Source of the DNA: a virus
Reading direction: 5' to 3' (one strand)
DNA: 41,720 bases
IMG/VR virus record: IMGVR_UViG_3300033145_000051
Coordinates: 1 to 41,720 of that record
The notes under the pieces were generated by a model. The model was not told the origin of the DNA and ran no database searches. It was given only the letters and a program-made list of their open reading frames with translations. Positions 32,290 to 41,720 of the stretch are shown here, in pieces (the first letter of the stretch is position 1; each line of letters opens with the position of its first letter). The position numbers and the translations under genes were made by a program.

Positions 32290-33140
32290 GAATTGGATTT
32301 GCTACTTTTGAGAAGCAGTCTAATAGACCCAAAGGAACCATAGGCTCTACAAGAATTAGAGCTAGATGGTTATATGATTCGTGGGAAGGGGCAGAGGAAT
32401 ATAAGATCGGTAAAGAATACGATGTAATGATATTCCAAAAGGTATATTGGGAAGCGATGATGACTCAATTCAAAGGGATAAAGATAATGGATTTATGCGA
32501 CCCAGATTGGACAGGTGGTAGAGATGTAATGAAATATTGTGCTTTGGCTGATGCTGTTGTTACCTCAACTCAGGCTTTGGCAGATTATATAAAGAGATTC
32601 GTGACTGTTCCAGTTCTATGTATACCTGATAGAATTGAAATGTCTGAACACGAGCCTTACATGAAGAAAACACATAACGATAAAGTGGAAAGTATTGTTT
32701 GGTGTGGGTATCTACATAATACAGCCTATTTAGATAATACATTAGACGAGCTTATTAGAAGGAATTTATCTTTGACAGTTATATCTAATAAGAATTACTA
32801 CCCTCCAAAGGGAAAGGAACTGCCTGTTACTTATGTAAAATATACTTATCCTGGCGTTCATGCAGAGATGTCAAGACACGATTTAGCACTATTGCCAGGA
32901 GATAGAGGTAAGGTAAACTATAGAGGACAATTCAAATCAAACAATAAAGTATTAACAGCGTGGGCGTTAGGTATGCCTGTAGTTCAGTTCCCCGAAGATT
33001 TTGATAGACTAATAACAAAGGAACAAAGAGAAATAGAAGTTAAGAAGAACTTAAAAGATATAAATGATAACTGGTTAGTTGAGAGGTCAGTACAAGAGTA
33101 TAAGGATTTAATAAATGAAATATCTAATAACAGGAAGTAA
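32286..33140 (+). CDS. GT-B glycosyltransferase-like protein
   Basis: Predicted protein of 284 residues. The N terminus GFATFEKQSNRPKGTIGSTR and RARWLYDSW, the middle ADAVVTSTQALADYIKRF, and the C-terminal LTAWALGMPVVQFPED fit GT4-like enzymes, although the E-x7-E donor motif is replaced (HDLALLPGD, SNNKVLTAWALG). It may be a divergent or reduced transferase. It overlaps the RmlD-like gene by 26 bases. Confidence 0.68.
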   Translation: MRIGFATFEKQSNRPKGTIGSTRIRARWLYDSWEGAEEYKIGKEYDVMIFQKVYWEAMMTQFKGIKIMDLCDPDWTGGRDVMKYCALADAVVTSTQALADYIKRFVTVPVLCIPDRIEMSEHEPYMKKTHNDKVESIVWCGYLHNTAYLDNTLDELIRRNLSLTVISNKNYYPPKGKELPVTYVKYTYPGVHAEMSRHDLALLPGDRGKVNYRGQFKSNNKVLTAWALGMPVVQFPEDFDRLITKEQREIEVKKNLKDINDNWLVERSVQEYKDLINEISNNRK

Positions 33141-33918
33141 AGGACAACTAGGCACTCACTTTAGAAAAGTTCTAGGAGTGGAAGGCTCTGATGTGGACAT
33201 AATGGATGTAGAAGCTCTTGATAAAGAATTTAATAGGATTAAACCAGATGTTGTTATAAATTGTGCCTCATATAATGATGTGCAAGGAGCAGAGAAAAAC
33301 CCTGAAGGTTGTAAAGTGAACTCTTTAGGGGTATTAAATATGACGAAAGTATGTAAGAAGTATAATTGTAATTTAGTACATTTCAGTACCAACCTTGTGT
33401 TTGATGGTAAAGATGCACCTTATAAAGAAGATGCTCAAACTAATCCAATAAATGCGTATGGAGAGAGTAAGTTAAGTGGTGATTTATTCGCTTTAGCATT
33501 TAAGTCTTTGATAATAAGAACATCTTGGTTATATGGAGACGGTGAAAGAAACTTCATATACAGGTTTATGAAAAGATACAAGGAAACAGGAAAGGCTATG
33601 GGTACAACAGATGATATAGCAACTCCTACATCTACTAGGTTAGTGGTTGAATTGACTTTAAAGGCTATAGATAAGGGGTTAAAGGGGATTTACAATATTG
33701 TTAATTCTGGTAGTGCTTCAAGATTTGATTGGGCAAAAGAATTGGTAGATGATGTAGAACCGGTACAAGTATCATTATTCAATTTGGTTGCAGACACTCC
33801 TTTAAATACTACACTAGATAATTCAAAAATAAGTAAAGCTCTAGGTGTAGAAATACCACATTGGAGAGAGGAATTAAAGAATGAAATCACAAAGAACAAA
33901 AGACATAAAAAAACTTGA
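33115..33918 (+). CDS. RmlD-like dTDP-4-dehydrorhamnose reductase
   Basis: Predicted protein of 267 residues, close to the usual family length. It is an extended SDR enzyme with GSKGQLG nucleotide-binding loop (G7/G10/G13), VHFSTNLVFDGKDAPYKED, the catalytic YGESKLSGD (Y-x3-K), and TSWLYGDGERNFI near the active site, all characteristic of RmlD, which makes dTDP-L-rhamnose. Other 4-keto sugar reductases share this fold. RmlA, B and C are not in the window, so the host must supply the precursor. It overlaps the HNH gene by 38 bases. Confidence 0.85.
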   Translation: MKYLITGSKGQLGTHFRKVLGVEGSDVDIMDVEALDKEFNRIKPDVVINCASYNDVQGAEKNPEGCKVNSLGVLNMTKVCKKYNCNLVHFSTNLVFDGKDAPYKEDAQTNPINAYGESKLSGDLFALAFKSLIIRTSWLYGDGERNFIYRFMKRYKETGKAMGTTDDIATPTSTRLVVELTLKAIDKGLKGIYNIVNSGSASRFDWAKELVDDVEPVQVSLFNLVADTPLNTTLDNSKISKALGVEIPHWREELKNEITKNKRHKKT

Positions 33919-34264
33919 CGACCTTTGTAAGAAGATAGTTAGAAAAAGAGACAAGATGCGTTGTCAACATTGTGGAAAGCGTGTGGATAAGTCAAATGCT
34001 CATTGTAGTCATGTAATCCCTAAGAGTAAGGGATACGCTTTAAGGTGGGAGTTAAAGAATCTAAAGTTGCTCTGTTTTCATTGCCATATCAACTGGTGGC
34101 ACAAGAATATAGCAGAAGCATGGATGTGGTTTCAATATGAGTTTCCTTACAGGGCTGATTATTTGATGGAACATAAGGATGATTTGATTTTTAGTAAGGA
34201 CAGGAAAGAGTTTATGAGTAATAAATTAGAGGAATTGGAGGAAGAATGGAAGAAATTAAAATAA
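33881..34264 (+). CDS. NinG/HNH-like nuclease-type protein
   Basis: Predicted protein of 127 residues with CQHCGKRVDKS zinc knuckle, AHCSHVIPKSKG (the H-N-H first motif), WELKNLKLLCFHCHINWWHK (second zinc knuckle), and a coiled C terminus. This matches the NinG/Rap and HNH family layout (Holliday-junction or nick processing). It sits between the sugar cassette and the packaging genes. It could be a packaging-linked HNH endonuclease or a recombination factor. Confidence 0.7.
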   Translation: MKSQRTKDIKKLDDLCKKIVRKRDKMRCQHCGKRVDKSNAHCSHVIPKSKGYALRWELKNLKLLCFHCHINWWHKNIAEAWMWFQYEFPYRADYLMEHKDDLIFSKDRKEFMSNKLEELEEEWKKLK

Positions 34265-34416
34265 TGAGTGATGGCTTTAAAGTGTATGGGCCTAAAGTTG
34301 ACGGAAGTTATACTTTAACCTTTAGTATAGGGGAGTATGAGAAGAACAAAATAGCTCAGTTGATTGCTAGTCATGGTGAAGAAACAAACATGATTTTAAA
34401 AATTACAGAAGAATAG
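34246..34416 (+). CDS. Small hypothetical protein (56 aa)
   Basis: ATG with SD GGAGG (34237-34241) within the end of the HNH gene. The 56-residue product has a beta-hairpin-like middle (FKVYGPKVDGSYTLTFSIGE) and a helix (YEKNKIAQLIASHGEE). It ends one base before the small-terminase ATG. No family recognised. Confidence 0.6.
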   Translation: MEEIKIMSDGFKVYGPKVDGSYTLTFSIGEYEKNKIAQLIASHGEETNMILKITEE

Positions 34417-34417
34417 T

Positions 34418-34843
34418 ATGAGTGAACAAACTTCAAAACAAGTTTATGATAAACCTAGAAATCCTACTGGAAAGGGTGGGTTTAAAGACAATCCACAGAA
34501 TATTAGTCGTGATGGTAGGCCTAGAAATGAACAAAGATTTGGTTACTGGTTGCAGTTTTTTAAAAATCTAACTAACGAACAATTTATAAACTATACTAAT
34601 GACAAACCCGAAGCTCAGATGTTTATGGCTGAGTCTATCGCTTATGAACGGGTAAAGAAGTCAAAGAAGAACCTACCAGAATACAAGGAAGTTGCTGATA
34701 GAACAGAAGGTAGAGCCAAGCAGACATTTGAACACGAAGGTCAAATTGTAGAAAATGTTATTGTAAGGATTATAAAAGATGCAACTGAACTTGAACTCAA
34801 CGGTAGTGTTCCAAAAGACCTACCAGAGCCAAAAGAGAATTAA
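34418..34843 (+). CDS. Small-terminase-like / DUF5681-like DNA-binding protein
   Basis: Predicted protein of 141 residues. The N terminus (GKGGFKDNPQNISRDGRPR) resembles the basic glycine/proline-rich start of DUF5681-type phage proteins that stand in for small terminase subunits. The middle is helical (FGYWLQFFKNLTNEQFINYT, EYKEVADRTEGRAKQTFEHE). It lies immediately before the terminase region. Its last 65 bases overlap, in another frame, a remnant of the terL start (34779-34841). Confidence 0.6.
   Translation: MSEQTSKQVYDKPRNPTGKGGFKDNPQNISRDGRPRNEQRFGYWLQFFKNLTNEQFINYTNDKPEAQMFMAESIAYERVKKSKKNLPEYKEVADRTEGRAKQTFEHEGQIVENVIVRIIKDATELELNGSVPKDLPEPKEN
34779..34841 (+). pseudogene. Duplicated terL N-terminus remnant upstream of GIY-YIG gene
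   Basis: In the frame starting at ATG 34779 the codons encode MQLNLNSTVVFQKTYQSQKR, closely matching MELNLNSTVVFQKNYVCNKR at the real terL start (35432). Of 15 shared residues after the start, only five keep the same codon. It now reads in frame into the GIY-YIG gene. It is probably the original terL start, separated by endonuclease-gene insertion. Confidence 0.7.
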
Positions 34844-34844
34844 A

Positions 34845-35441
34845 ATGGTTATATATCAGATAAGGAGTAAGATAAATAATAAAGTTTATATAGGAAGTGC
34901 TATCAAGTGGTCGGATAGAAGGGCAAAGCATTTACGAGATTTAAGGGGAAATAAACACCATTCTAAACATTTACAGAATCACTATAATAAGTATGGTGAA
35001 AGTGATTTAATATTTGAGGTACTTGAAGAAGTAAGTAACTGCAATTTATTAGAGAGAGAACAATACTGGTTAGATAAGGTAAGACCTTTTGAAAAGACTA
35101 GGGGATTTAATATATGTAAAGATGCTAGAAGTAGAAAAGGATTAAAGAGTAGTGAAGCAACTAAAAGAAGGATAAGTGTCGCCAAAAAGGGACAGGGAGT
35201 TGGTAGAAAGAGAAGTGTAGAAACTAGGGAGAAGATAGCAAAGTCGGTATCTGGTAAAAGAAATTGGAATTATGGTAGAGATAGTGAGTTAAATGTGAGT
35301 GCCAAATTGAACTGGTTGCTAGTGGATAAAATGAGGGATTTGTATAAAAGTGGCAATTACAGTTATAAAGATTTGACTGAGGTATTTGATATAAGTAAAT
35401 CCCAAGTTGCCAGAGTAATAAATAGGCAATCGTGGAGCTAA
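34845..35441 (+). CDS. GIY-YIG homing endonuclease inserted before terL
   Basis: From ATG 34845 the protein has 198 residues. The N-terminal GIY-YIG nuclease domain has VIYQIRSKINNKVYIGS, an arginine-rich helix (RRAKHLRDLR) and LLEREQYWLD with the catalytic Glu. C-terminal parts are NUMOD3-like DNA-binding motifs (SRKGLKSSEATKRRIS, KRSVETREKIAKSVSGK) and a final HTH (YKDLTEVFDISKSQVARVI). The frame is open upstream to 34779, so a fusion with the terL remnant could also be made. It stops ten bases inside the terL start, leaving no room for a self-splicing intron core. Confidence 0.82.
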   Translation: MVIYQIRSKINNKVYIGSAIKWSDRRAKHLRDLRGNKHHSKHLQNHYNKYGESDLIFEVLEEVSNCNLLEREQYWLDKVRPFEKTRGFNICKDARSRKGLKSSEATKRRISVAKKGQGVGRKRSVETREKIAKSVSGKRNWNYGRDSELNVSAKLNWLLVDKMRDLYKSGNYSYKDLTEVFDISKSQVARVINRQSWS

Positions 35442-36586
35442 ATCTTAATTCCACAGTAGTATTCCAGAAGAACTATGTATGTAATAAGCGTATTTGCGTT
35501 AACCAGGGAGGCACAGGAAGCTCTAAAACATACTCTCTAGCACAGCTTATGATAGTGAAGGCTATGCAAGTAACTGGCAAGACTTTCTCTATAGTTAGAA
35601 ATAATATGCCTTCGCTTCGTGCTACAGCTATGAGAGACTTCTTCACTATTCTAAGAGAGCAGGGCTTATATACAGAAGATAACCACAGTAAGACAACAAA
35701 TATCTATACCCTACATGGTAATGAGATAGAGTTCTTTGGTCTTGACCAACCACAGAAGGTTAGAAGTAGAAGGCGAGACTACCTGTGGATGAATGAGAGT
35801 AATGAGTTCACATTAGAAGCCTTTAGACAGCTTAATATGCGTACTAATACTCAGGTGTTCATGGACTTTAACCCTTCGGATGAGTTCCATTGGATTTATG
35901 ACCATGTATTAACGAGAGATGATTGCGAACTTATCATATCCACATATCTTGATAATCCTTTCTTGCCTAGAGAAGTAGTAAAAGAGATTGAGAGATTCAA
36001 GGCATTAGACTTAAACTATTGGAATATTTATGGTCTTGGAATGAGAGGCGTAAGACAAGCTAGAATATTCACCAACTATGAATTGATAGATAAGATGCCT
36101 GAAGGTGGGGAGAGGATGTATGGATTAGACTTCGGGTTTAATCACCCTACAGTATTAACGGAGGTTGTAATGAAGGATGATGATATTTATGTCAATGAGC
36201 TTATATATGAGAGTCACATGACCACACCTGAACTTATAGCCAAGTTTAAAGATTTAGGAGTATCACAAGATGATTATATGTACCCTGATTCAGAAGACCC
36301 CTCAAGGATAAAAGAGCTAGAAGATGCTGGTTATAATGTAATAGCTGCTACTAAGGGTAAAGATAGTGTTAGAGCAGGTATAAATGAGATAAAGAGTAGA
36401 AAGCTGTATGTTACCAAGTCCTCTGCTAATGGTATAAAAGAACTACAGACATACTCGTGGAAGGTTAAAGGTGATATGATATTAGATGAGCCAGTAAAGG
36501 TTAGGGATGACTTCGTAGATTCATTTAGGTATGCGGTACATTCGTTTTTGGATGATGAGAATAAGTTAGGATTTTATATAGGATGA
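35432..36586 (+). CDS. terL: Terminase large subunit (PBSX/Terminase_3-like)
   Basis: Predicted protein of 384 residues from GTG 35432. The ATPase domain has Walker A-like GGTGSSKT (26-33) and a Walker B-region DYLWMNESNE (116-125). The nuclease domain has YGLDFGFNHP, YPDSEDPSRIKEL and DDFVDSFRYA, supplying acidic metal ligands. It packages DNA through the portal. The start region has no strong SD and lies at the end of the GIY-YIG gene; its first 21 codons look recoded relative to the upstream remnant. The end overlaps the methyltransferase by four bases. Confidence 0.9.
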   Translation: MELNLNSTVVFQKNYVCNKRICVNQGGTGSSKTYSLAQLMIVKAMQVTGKTFSIVRNNMPSLRATAMRDFFTILREQGLYTEDNHSKTTNIYTLHGNEIEFFGLDQPQKVRSRRRDYLWMNESNEFTLEAFRQLNMRTNTQVFMDFNPSDEFHWIYDHVLTRDDCELIISTYLDNPFLPREVVKEIERFKALDLNYWNIYGLGMRGVRQARIFTNYELIDKMPEGGERMYGLDFGFNHPTVLTEVVMKDDDIYVNELIYESHMTTPELIAKFKDLGVSQDDYMYPDSEDPSRIKELEDAGYNVIAATKGKDSVRAGINEIKSRKLYVTKSSANGIKELQTYSWKVKGDMILDEPVKVRDDFVDSFRYAVHSFLDDENKLGFYIG

Positions 36587-37173
36587 AAATATTAAACTTG
36601 TATGCAGGAATAGGCGGGAATAGGAAGTTATGGAAAGGGGATGTTACTGCTGTTGAGACGAGAGAGGATATAGCGAATGTGTATAAAGACCATTTCCCTG
36701 ATGATGAAGTAATAATTGCAGACGCACATCAGTATTTACTTGAGAATTTTGATAAGTTTGACTTCATTTGGAGTAGCCCACCTTGTCAAAGCCACTCAAG
36801 TTTCAGACAGAATATATGTGTAAGGTACAGGGGAACTAAACCAATGTACCCTGATATGAGGTTATGGCAGGAAATACTATTTCTACAAGCCAACCATAAG
36901 GGTAAATGGGTAGTAGAGAATGTTAAACCCTACTACAAACCACTAATAGAACCGACTGCTGTATTGCAGAGACATTACTTTTGGGCAAACTTTGATATAC
37001 CAGAAAAAGAATTCAAGAAGGATAAGATAAGAACAGCACAAATACCTCAATTACAAAAGCAACATGGTTTTAATCTAGATAATTACAAGATTAGTGGTAA
37101 GAGACAGGTGTTAAGAAATTGTGTATTGCCAGAGTTAGGTAAGCACATACTCGATTCCTCTATTGAACATTGA
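36583..37173 (+). CDS. Compact DNA cytosine-C5 methyltransferase
   Basis: Predicted protein of 196 residues, about half to two-thirds of the usual length. Motif I ILNLYAGIGGNRKLW, motif IV SSPPCQSHS with catalytic C68, motif VI VVENVKPYY and a motif IX-X-like RNCVLPELGKHIL are all present, so the small size comes from a minimal target-recognition region. It likely modifies phage DNA against host restriction. No restriction partner is adjacent. Located between terL and the portal. Confidence 0.85.
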   Translation: MKILNLYAGIGGNRKLWKGDVTAVETREDIANVYKDHFPDDEVIIADAHQYLLENFDKFDFIWSSPPCQSHSSFRQNICVRYRGTKPMYPDMRLWQEILFLQANHKGKWVVENVKPYYKPLIEPTAVLQRHYFWANFDIPEKEFKKDKIRTAQIPQLQKQHGFNLDNYKISGKRQVLRNCVLPELGKHILDSSIEH

Positions 37174-37224
37174 CCGAACATTCATAAATGTGGTATAATG
37201 TTAATACAGACGCAGATGCGTCTA
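37170..37224 (+). promoter_or_regulatory. Promoter with 5' hairpin (shared element, copy 2)
   Basis: TTGACC at 37170-37175, an 18-base spacer ending in TGG, and TATAAT at 37194-37199. Predicted start about 37206. The RNA begins with hairpin AGACGC-AGAT-GCGTCT (37208-37223), followed by a T/A-rich stretch and ATG 37234 without an SD. It shares the AATGTGGTATAAT box and AGACGCAGAT with 14878-14918. Confidence 0.75.
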
Positions 37225-37233
37225 TTTTATTTT

Positions 37234-39638
37234 ATGGCTAAACTTAAAAGGCCTGCACAAAGGCCACCTTATATAATAAACTTGCCTGTACCTCCTGCAC
37301 CAAACACGAGGAACTACTTAAATGCTTATACTAGCTTTGTTTACTCTTGTATTACAGCTATAAGCTCTGAAGTATCTGCTATTGATATTAAACTCTATAA
37401 GAAGGTAAACAAAGGGGCTGATATAAAAGAAGAAACAGAACACGAAGTATTATCCCTCTTACAATATGTTAATGACTTTATGACCTTTAGCCAGTTAATA
37501 GATATTACTCAAACATATAAAGAATTAACAGGTGAGGCATACTGGGCTAAGATAAGGGATGGTGGAGGTAGAATTTTAGAATTATGGCCTCTAAGACCTG
37601 ATTGGGTGAAAATAGTGCCATCAGAGAACAACTTTATAAAAGGATATAAGTATTGTCCAGGTGGTAATGAAATCAATGCTGTTTACTTTGATGCTAAAGA
37701 CATTGTTCAATTCAAGAGTTTAAACCCTAAAGATGCCTATAGAGGAATGGGTGTAGTTAAAGCTGTAGCACAAGCCATTGATATAAATGAGTTTAGTGCT
37801 GATTGGATTAGACAATTCTTTTACAACTCTGCTGTTCCTGGACTTATTTTAACTACAGACAAGAAATTGAAAGATGCTGAGATTAAGAGATTCTTGACAG
37901 AGTGGCGTACCAAGTTCCAAAGAAGACAGAATGCTCACAAGATTGCTTTCTTATCAGGTGGGTTTAAAGTTGAGAAGATTACTCAGACACCGGGAGATAT
38001 GCAATTCCTTGAACAGAGGAAGTTTGTTAGAGATGAAATATTAGCAGCGTTCAGAGTTCCTTTGTCTGCTTTAGGTATAACAGAAGATGTTAATAGGGCT
38101 AATGCAGAAGCTACAATAAGACAGTTTGTTGAAAGAGTTATTAAACCTAAGATGGTACAGATTGTATCTACTCTAAATGAGTTCTTATTGTCTGAATGGG
38201 AAGATGGCGATTTATTCCTAGACTTTAAAGACCCAACACCTGCTGATAGAGAACTAGACCTAAAAGTATATGAGAGTGGATTAACAAGTGGGTGGCTAAC
38301 TACTAATGAAGTAAGAGATATGGAGAATCTTGAGCCTGTTGAGGGTGGGGATACTATTTACAAGCCATTTACATTACAACCTCTTAATGCTGTAAGTGAG
38401 AGGGTACAAGCGTTCTTTGGTAAAAAGAGTGAGAAGTCAGATGGATTTATTAAAATGGAAGTTGAAAGGAATGGTAGTGTTAGGAAGTTTACTGCACCTA
38501 TACCACATAAGAGATTAAGGAAATTAAGAGAAGAAGCGTTTAAAAAAGGTATGAAGCATGATTTGAAGAAATTGCTAGTTACTTATCTAAAGGAAGAACA
38601 AGACAAAGAAGTAAAGATAAAAGAGGGAATACTTAGTAAAGATAAGAAAGAGGCTTATTGGAAGGCAATGATTGTTAAGACAGATATTCAAGAACGACAA
38701 ATGATGGAGTTGCTTACACAGTTGTTTAAAGAGCAGGAGAAGGAAGTATTAAACAATCTTGAATTAGTAAAGTATATGAGAAAAGACTATCGTAAGGGCA
38801 AGGTTGACGAGTTTGTCTTTAATCTAGGAACTATGGTAGGAAGGTGGAAATCTATATTTGAGCCTTTTATTAAAGCTGTTATTGTTGAGAGTGGGATGGA
38901 TACATTTGATTTCTTAGGTAGTAGACAGAACATTGATGTATCAACCAGTAGAGTAAGAGCCTTCTTAGAAACTCGTGGATTAGAATTTATAAAAAGCGTA
39001 AATGAGGTTACTTTAGAAAAGATAAGAAAGACCTTAATAGAGGGTGTTAATTCAGAAGAAGGCATACCACAGCTTAAAGATAGGATTTTAGATGTTTATT
39101 CCTCTGCAACAGTAAGTAGAGCTAAAACAATAGCAAGGACAGAAGTAATGAGAGCAACTAACTTTGCATCTGTTGAAGCATACAAACAATCTAAGTTCGT
39201 GTCAGGTAAAGAATGGCTAACAGCATTAGATGAAAGAACTTGTGAGATTTGTTTGCCCTTAGATGGTGTTGTTGTTCCTTTAAATAAGAGTTTTAATACA
39301 AGTGTTGGTGATTTAGATTCACCACCTGCTCATCCTAATTGCAGATGCACTACAATTCCTGTGATAGCTTCTAAGAGTGTTAAGCCTGAGAAGAAAGTTA
39401 CTGTTGAGAAGGTAATGAAGAAGATGAAAGAGAAAGAACAGTCAAACAAGTTAAAAGAGGAAAAGAAAGCTGTTGTAGAAGAAATTATAAAAGCTAGGGA
39501 AGAAGCAGAAGATATTATAACTAATGCTGTTGAAAAGGGAGAAGTAATAAAAGACAAGGCTGTTGAAGAAGCTAGAGAGGTAGAAAAGAAAACACTTAAT
39601 CTGTTAGAGAAGGTAAAAGGTAAGTTAAGGAGTTTTAA

Positions 39639-39642
<4 letters not shown>
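37234..39642 (+). CDS. Portal protein fused to MuF-like minor capsid domain
   Basis: Predicted protein of 802 residues from ATG 37234; the earlier ATG at 37198 lies inside the -10 box and is rejected. Residues 1-400 are an HK97-type portal (RNYLNAYTSFVYSCITAISS, YRGMGVVKAVAQAIDINEFS, FRVPLSALGITEDVNRANAE). Residues about 440-700 include the MuF-type domain RAKTIARTEVMRATNFASVE, DERTCEICLPLDG and PPAHPNCRCTTIPV. The C-terminal 80 residues are coiled coil. In most phages portal and MuF are separate genes, so this is a fusion. Confidence 0.88.

Positions 39643-41720
<2,078 letters not shown>

Noticed and set aside
34779-35441. Group I intron carrying the GIY-YIG gene inside terL
   Set aside because: The ORF stop overlaps the terL start, so there is no space for an intron core, and terL has its own N-terminal copy downstream.
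37198-37233. Upstream ATG for the portal gene
   Set aside because: It lies inside the -10 box, before the predicted transcript start; ATG 37234 fits better.

Overview
The window is an essentially complete genome of a tailed phage with siphovirus-type morphology (HK97-fold head, long-tail genes including a tape measure, M23 endolysin and holin candidates). The DNA is A+T-rich and every confident gene is on the + strand. The standard bacterial code applies, because many ATGA and TAATG stop/start overlaps use TGA as a real stop, and Shine-Dalgarno (SD) sites are abundant. The first 41 bases equal the last 41, and a collagen-like fibre gene reads through this join in one frame, so the contig very probably closes into a circle of about 41.68 kb or is a circularly permuted genome. 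The host cannot be fixed from sequence; DUF2341/LamG fibres and small zinc ribbons only hint at a candidate-phylum or low-GC bacterium.

Layout. 34.2-40.5 kb is packaging and portal: a small-terminase-like gene, a GIY-YIG endonuclease gene wedged in front of terL, terL, a compact cytosine-C5 methyltransferase, a portal fused to a MuF-like domain, and a virion-associated protein. 40.4 kb through the join to 3.8 kb is a fibre module: a (Gly-X-Thr)n collagen-like protein, a beta-propeller-like repeat protein and a DUF2341-LamG protein. It is followed by a glycosyltransferase-TPR-methyltransferase gene that looks leaderless and a Com-like zinc finger. 5.4-17.8 kb is protease, major capsid, head-tail connectors, tail tube, frameshifted tail chaperone, tape measure, tail tip, adhesins, M23 endolysin and holin. 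17.8-20.4 kb carries a duplicated small gene (one copy decayed), a calcineurin-like phosphoesterase, a terminator and about 1 kb of structured non-coding DNA with promoters, a possible short RNA and a pseudoknot-like RNA. 20.4-23.5 kb is an early-type operon of small genes: an RlpA-like barrel, SSB-like protein, zinc ribbons, tiny membrane peptides and an XRE regulator. 23.5-33.9 kb is a dense, translationally coupled cassette with six glycosyltransferase-like genes (one of them bifunctional), three methyltransferase genes (one fused to a kinase-like domain), a DegT sugar aminotransferase and an RmlD-like reductase.

How the parts may work together. The most striking reading is that the sugar cassette and the fibre-linked GT-TPR-methyltransferase decorate the phage's own threonine-rich collagen-like fibre. 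This would parallel the rhamnose-containing, methylated amino-sugar glycans on the collagen-like BclA protein of Bacillus exosporium. It is inference from gene content; modification of the host surface is the main alternative. No DNA polymerase, primase, helicase, integrase or recombinase was recognised, so replication must lean on the host or on genes I could not identify.
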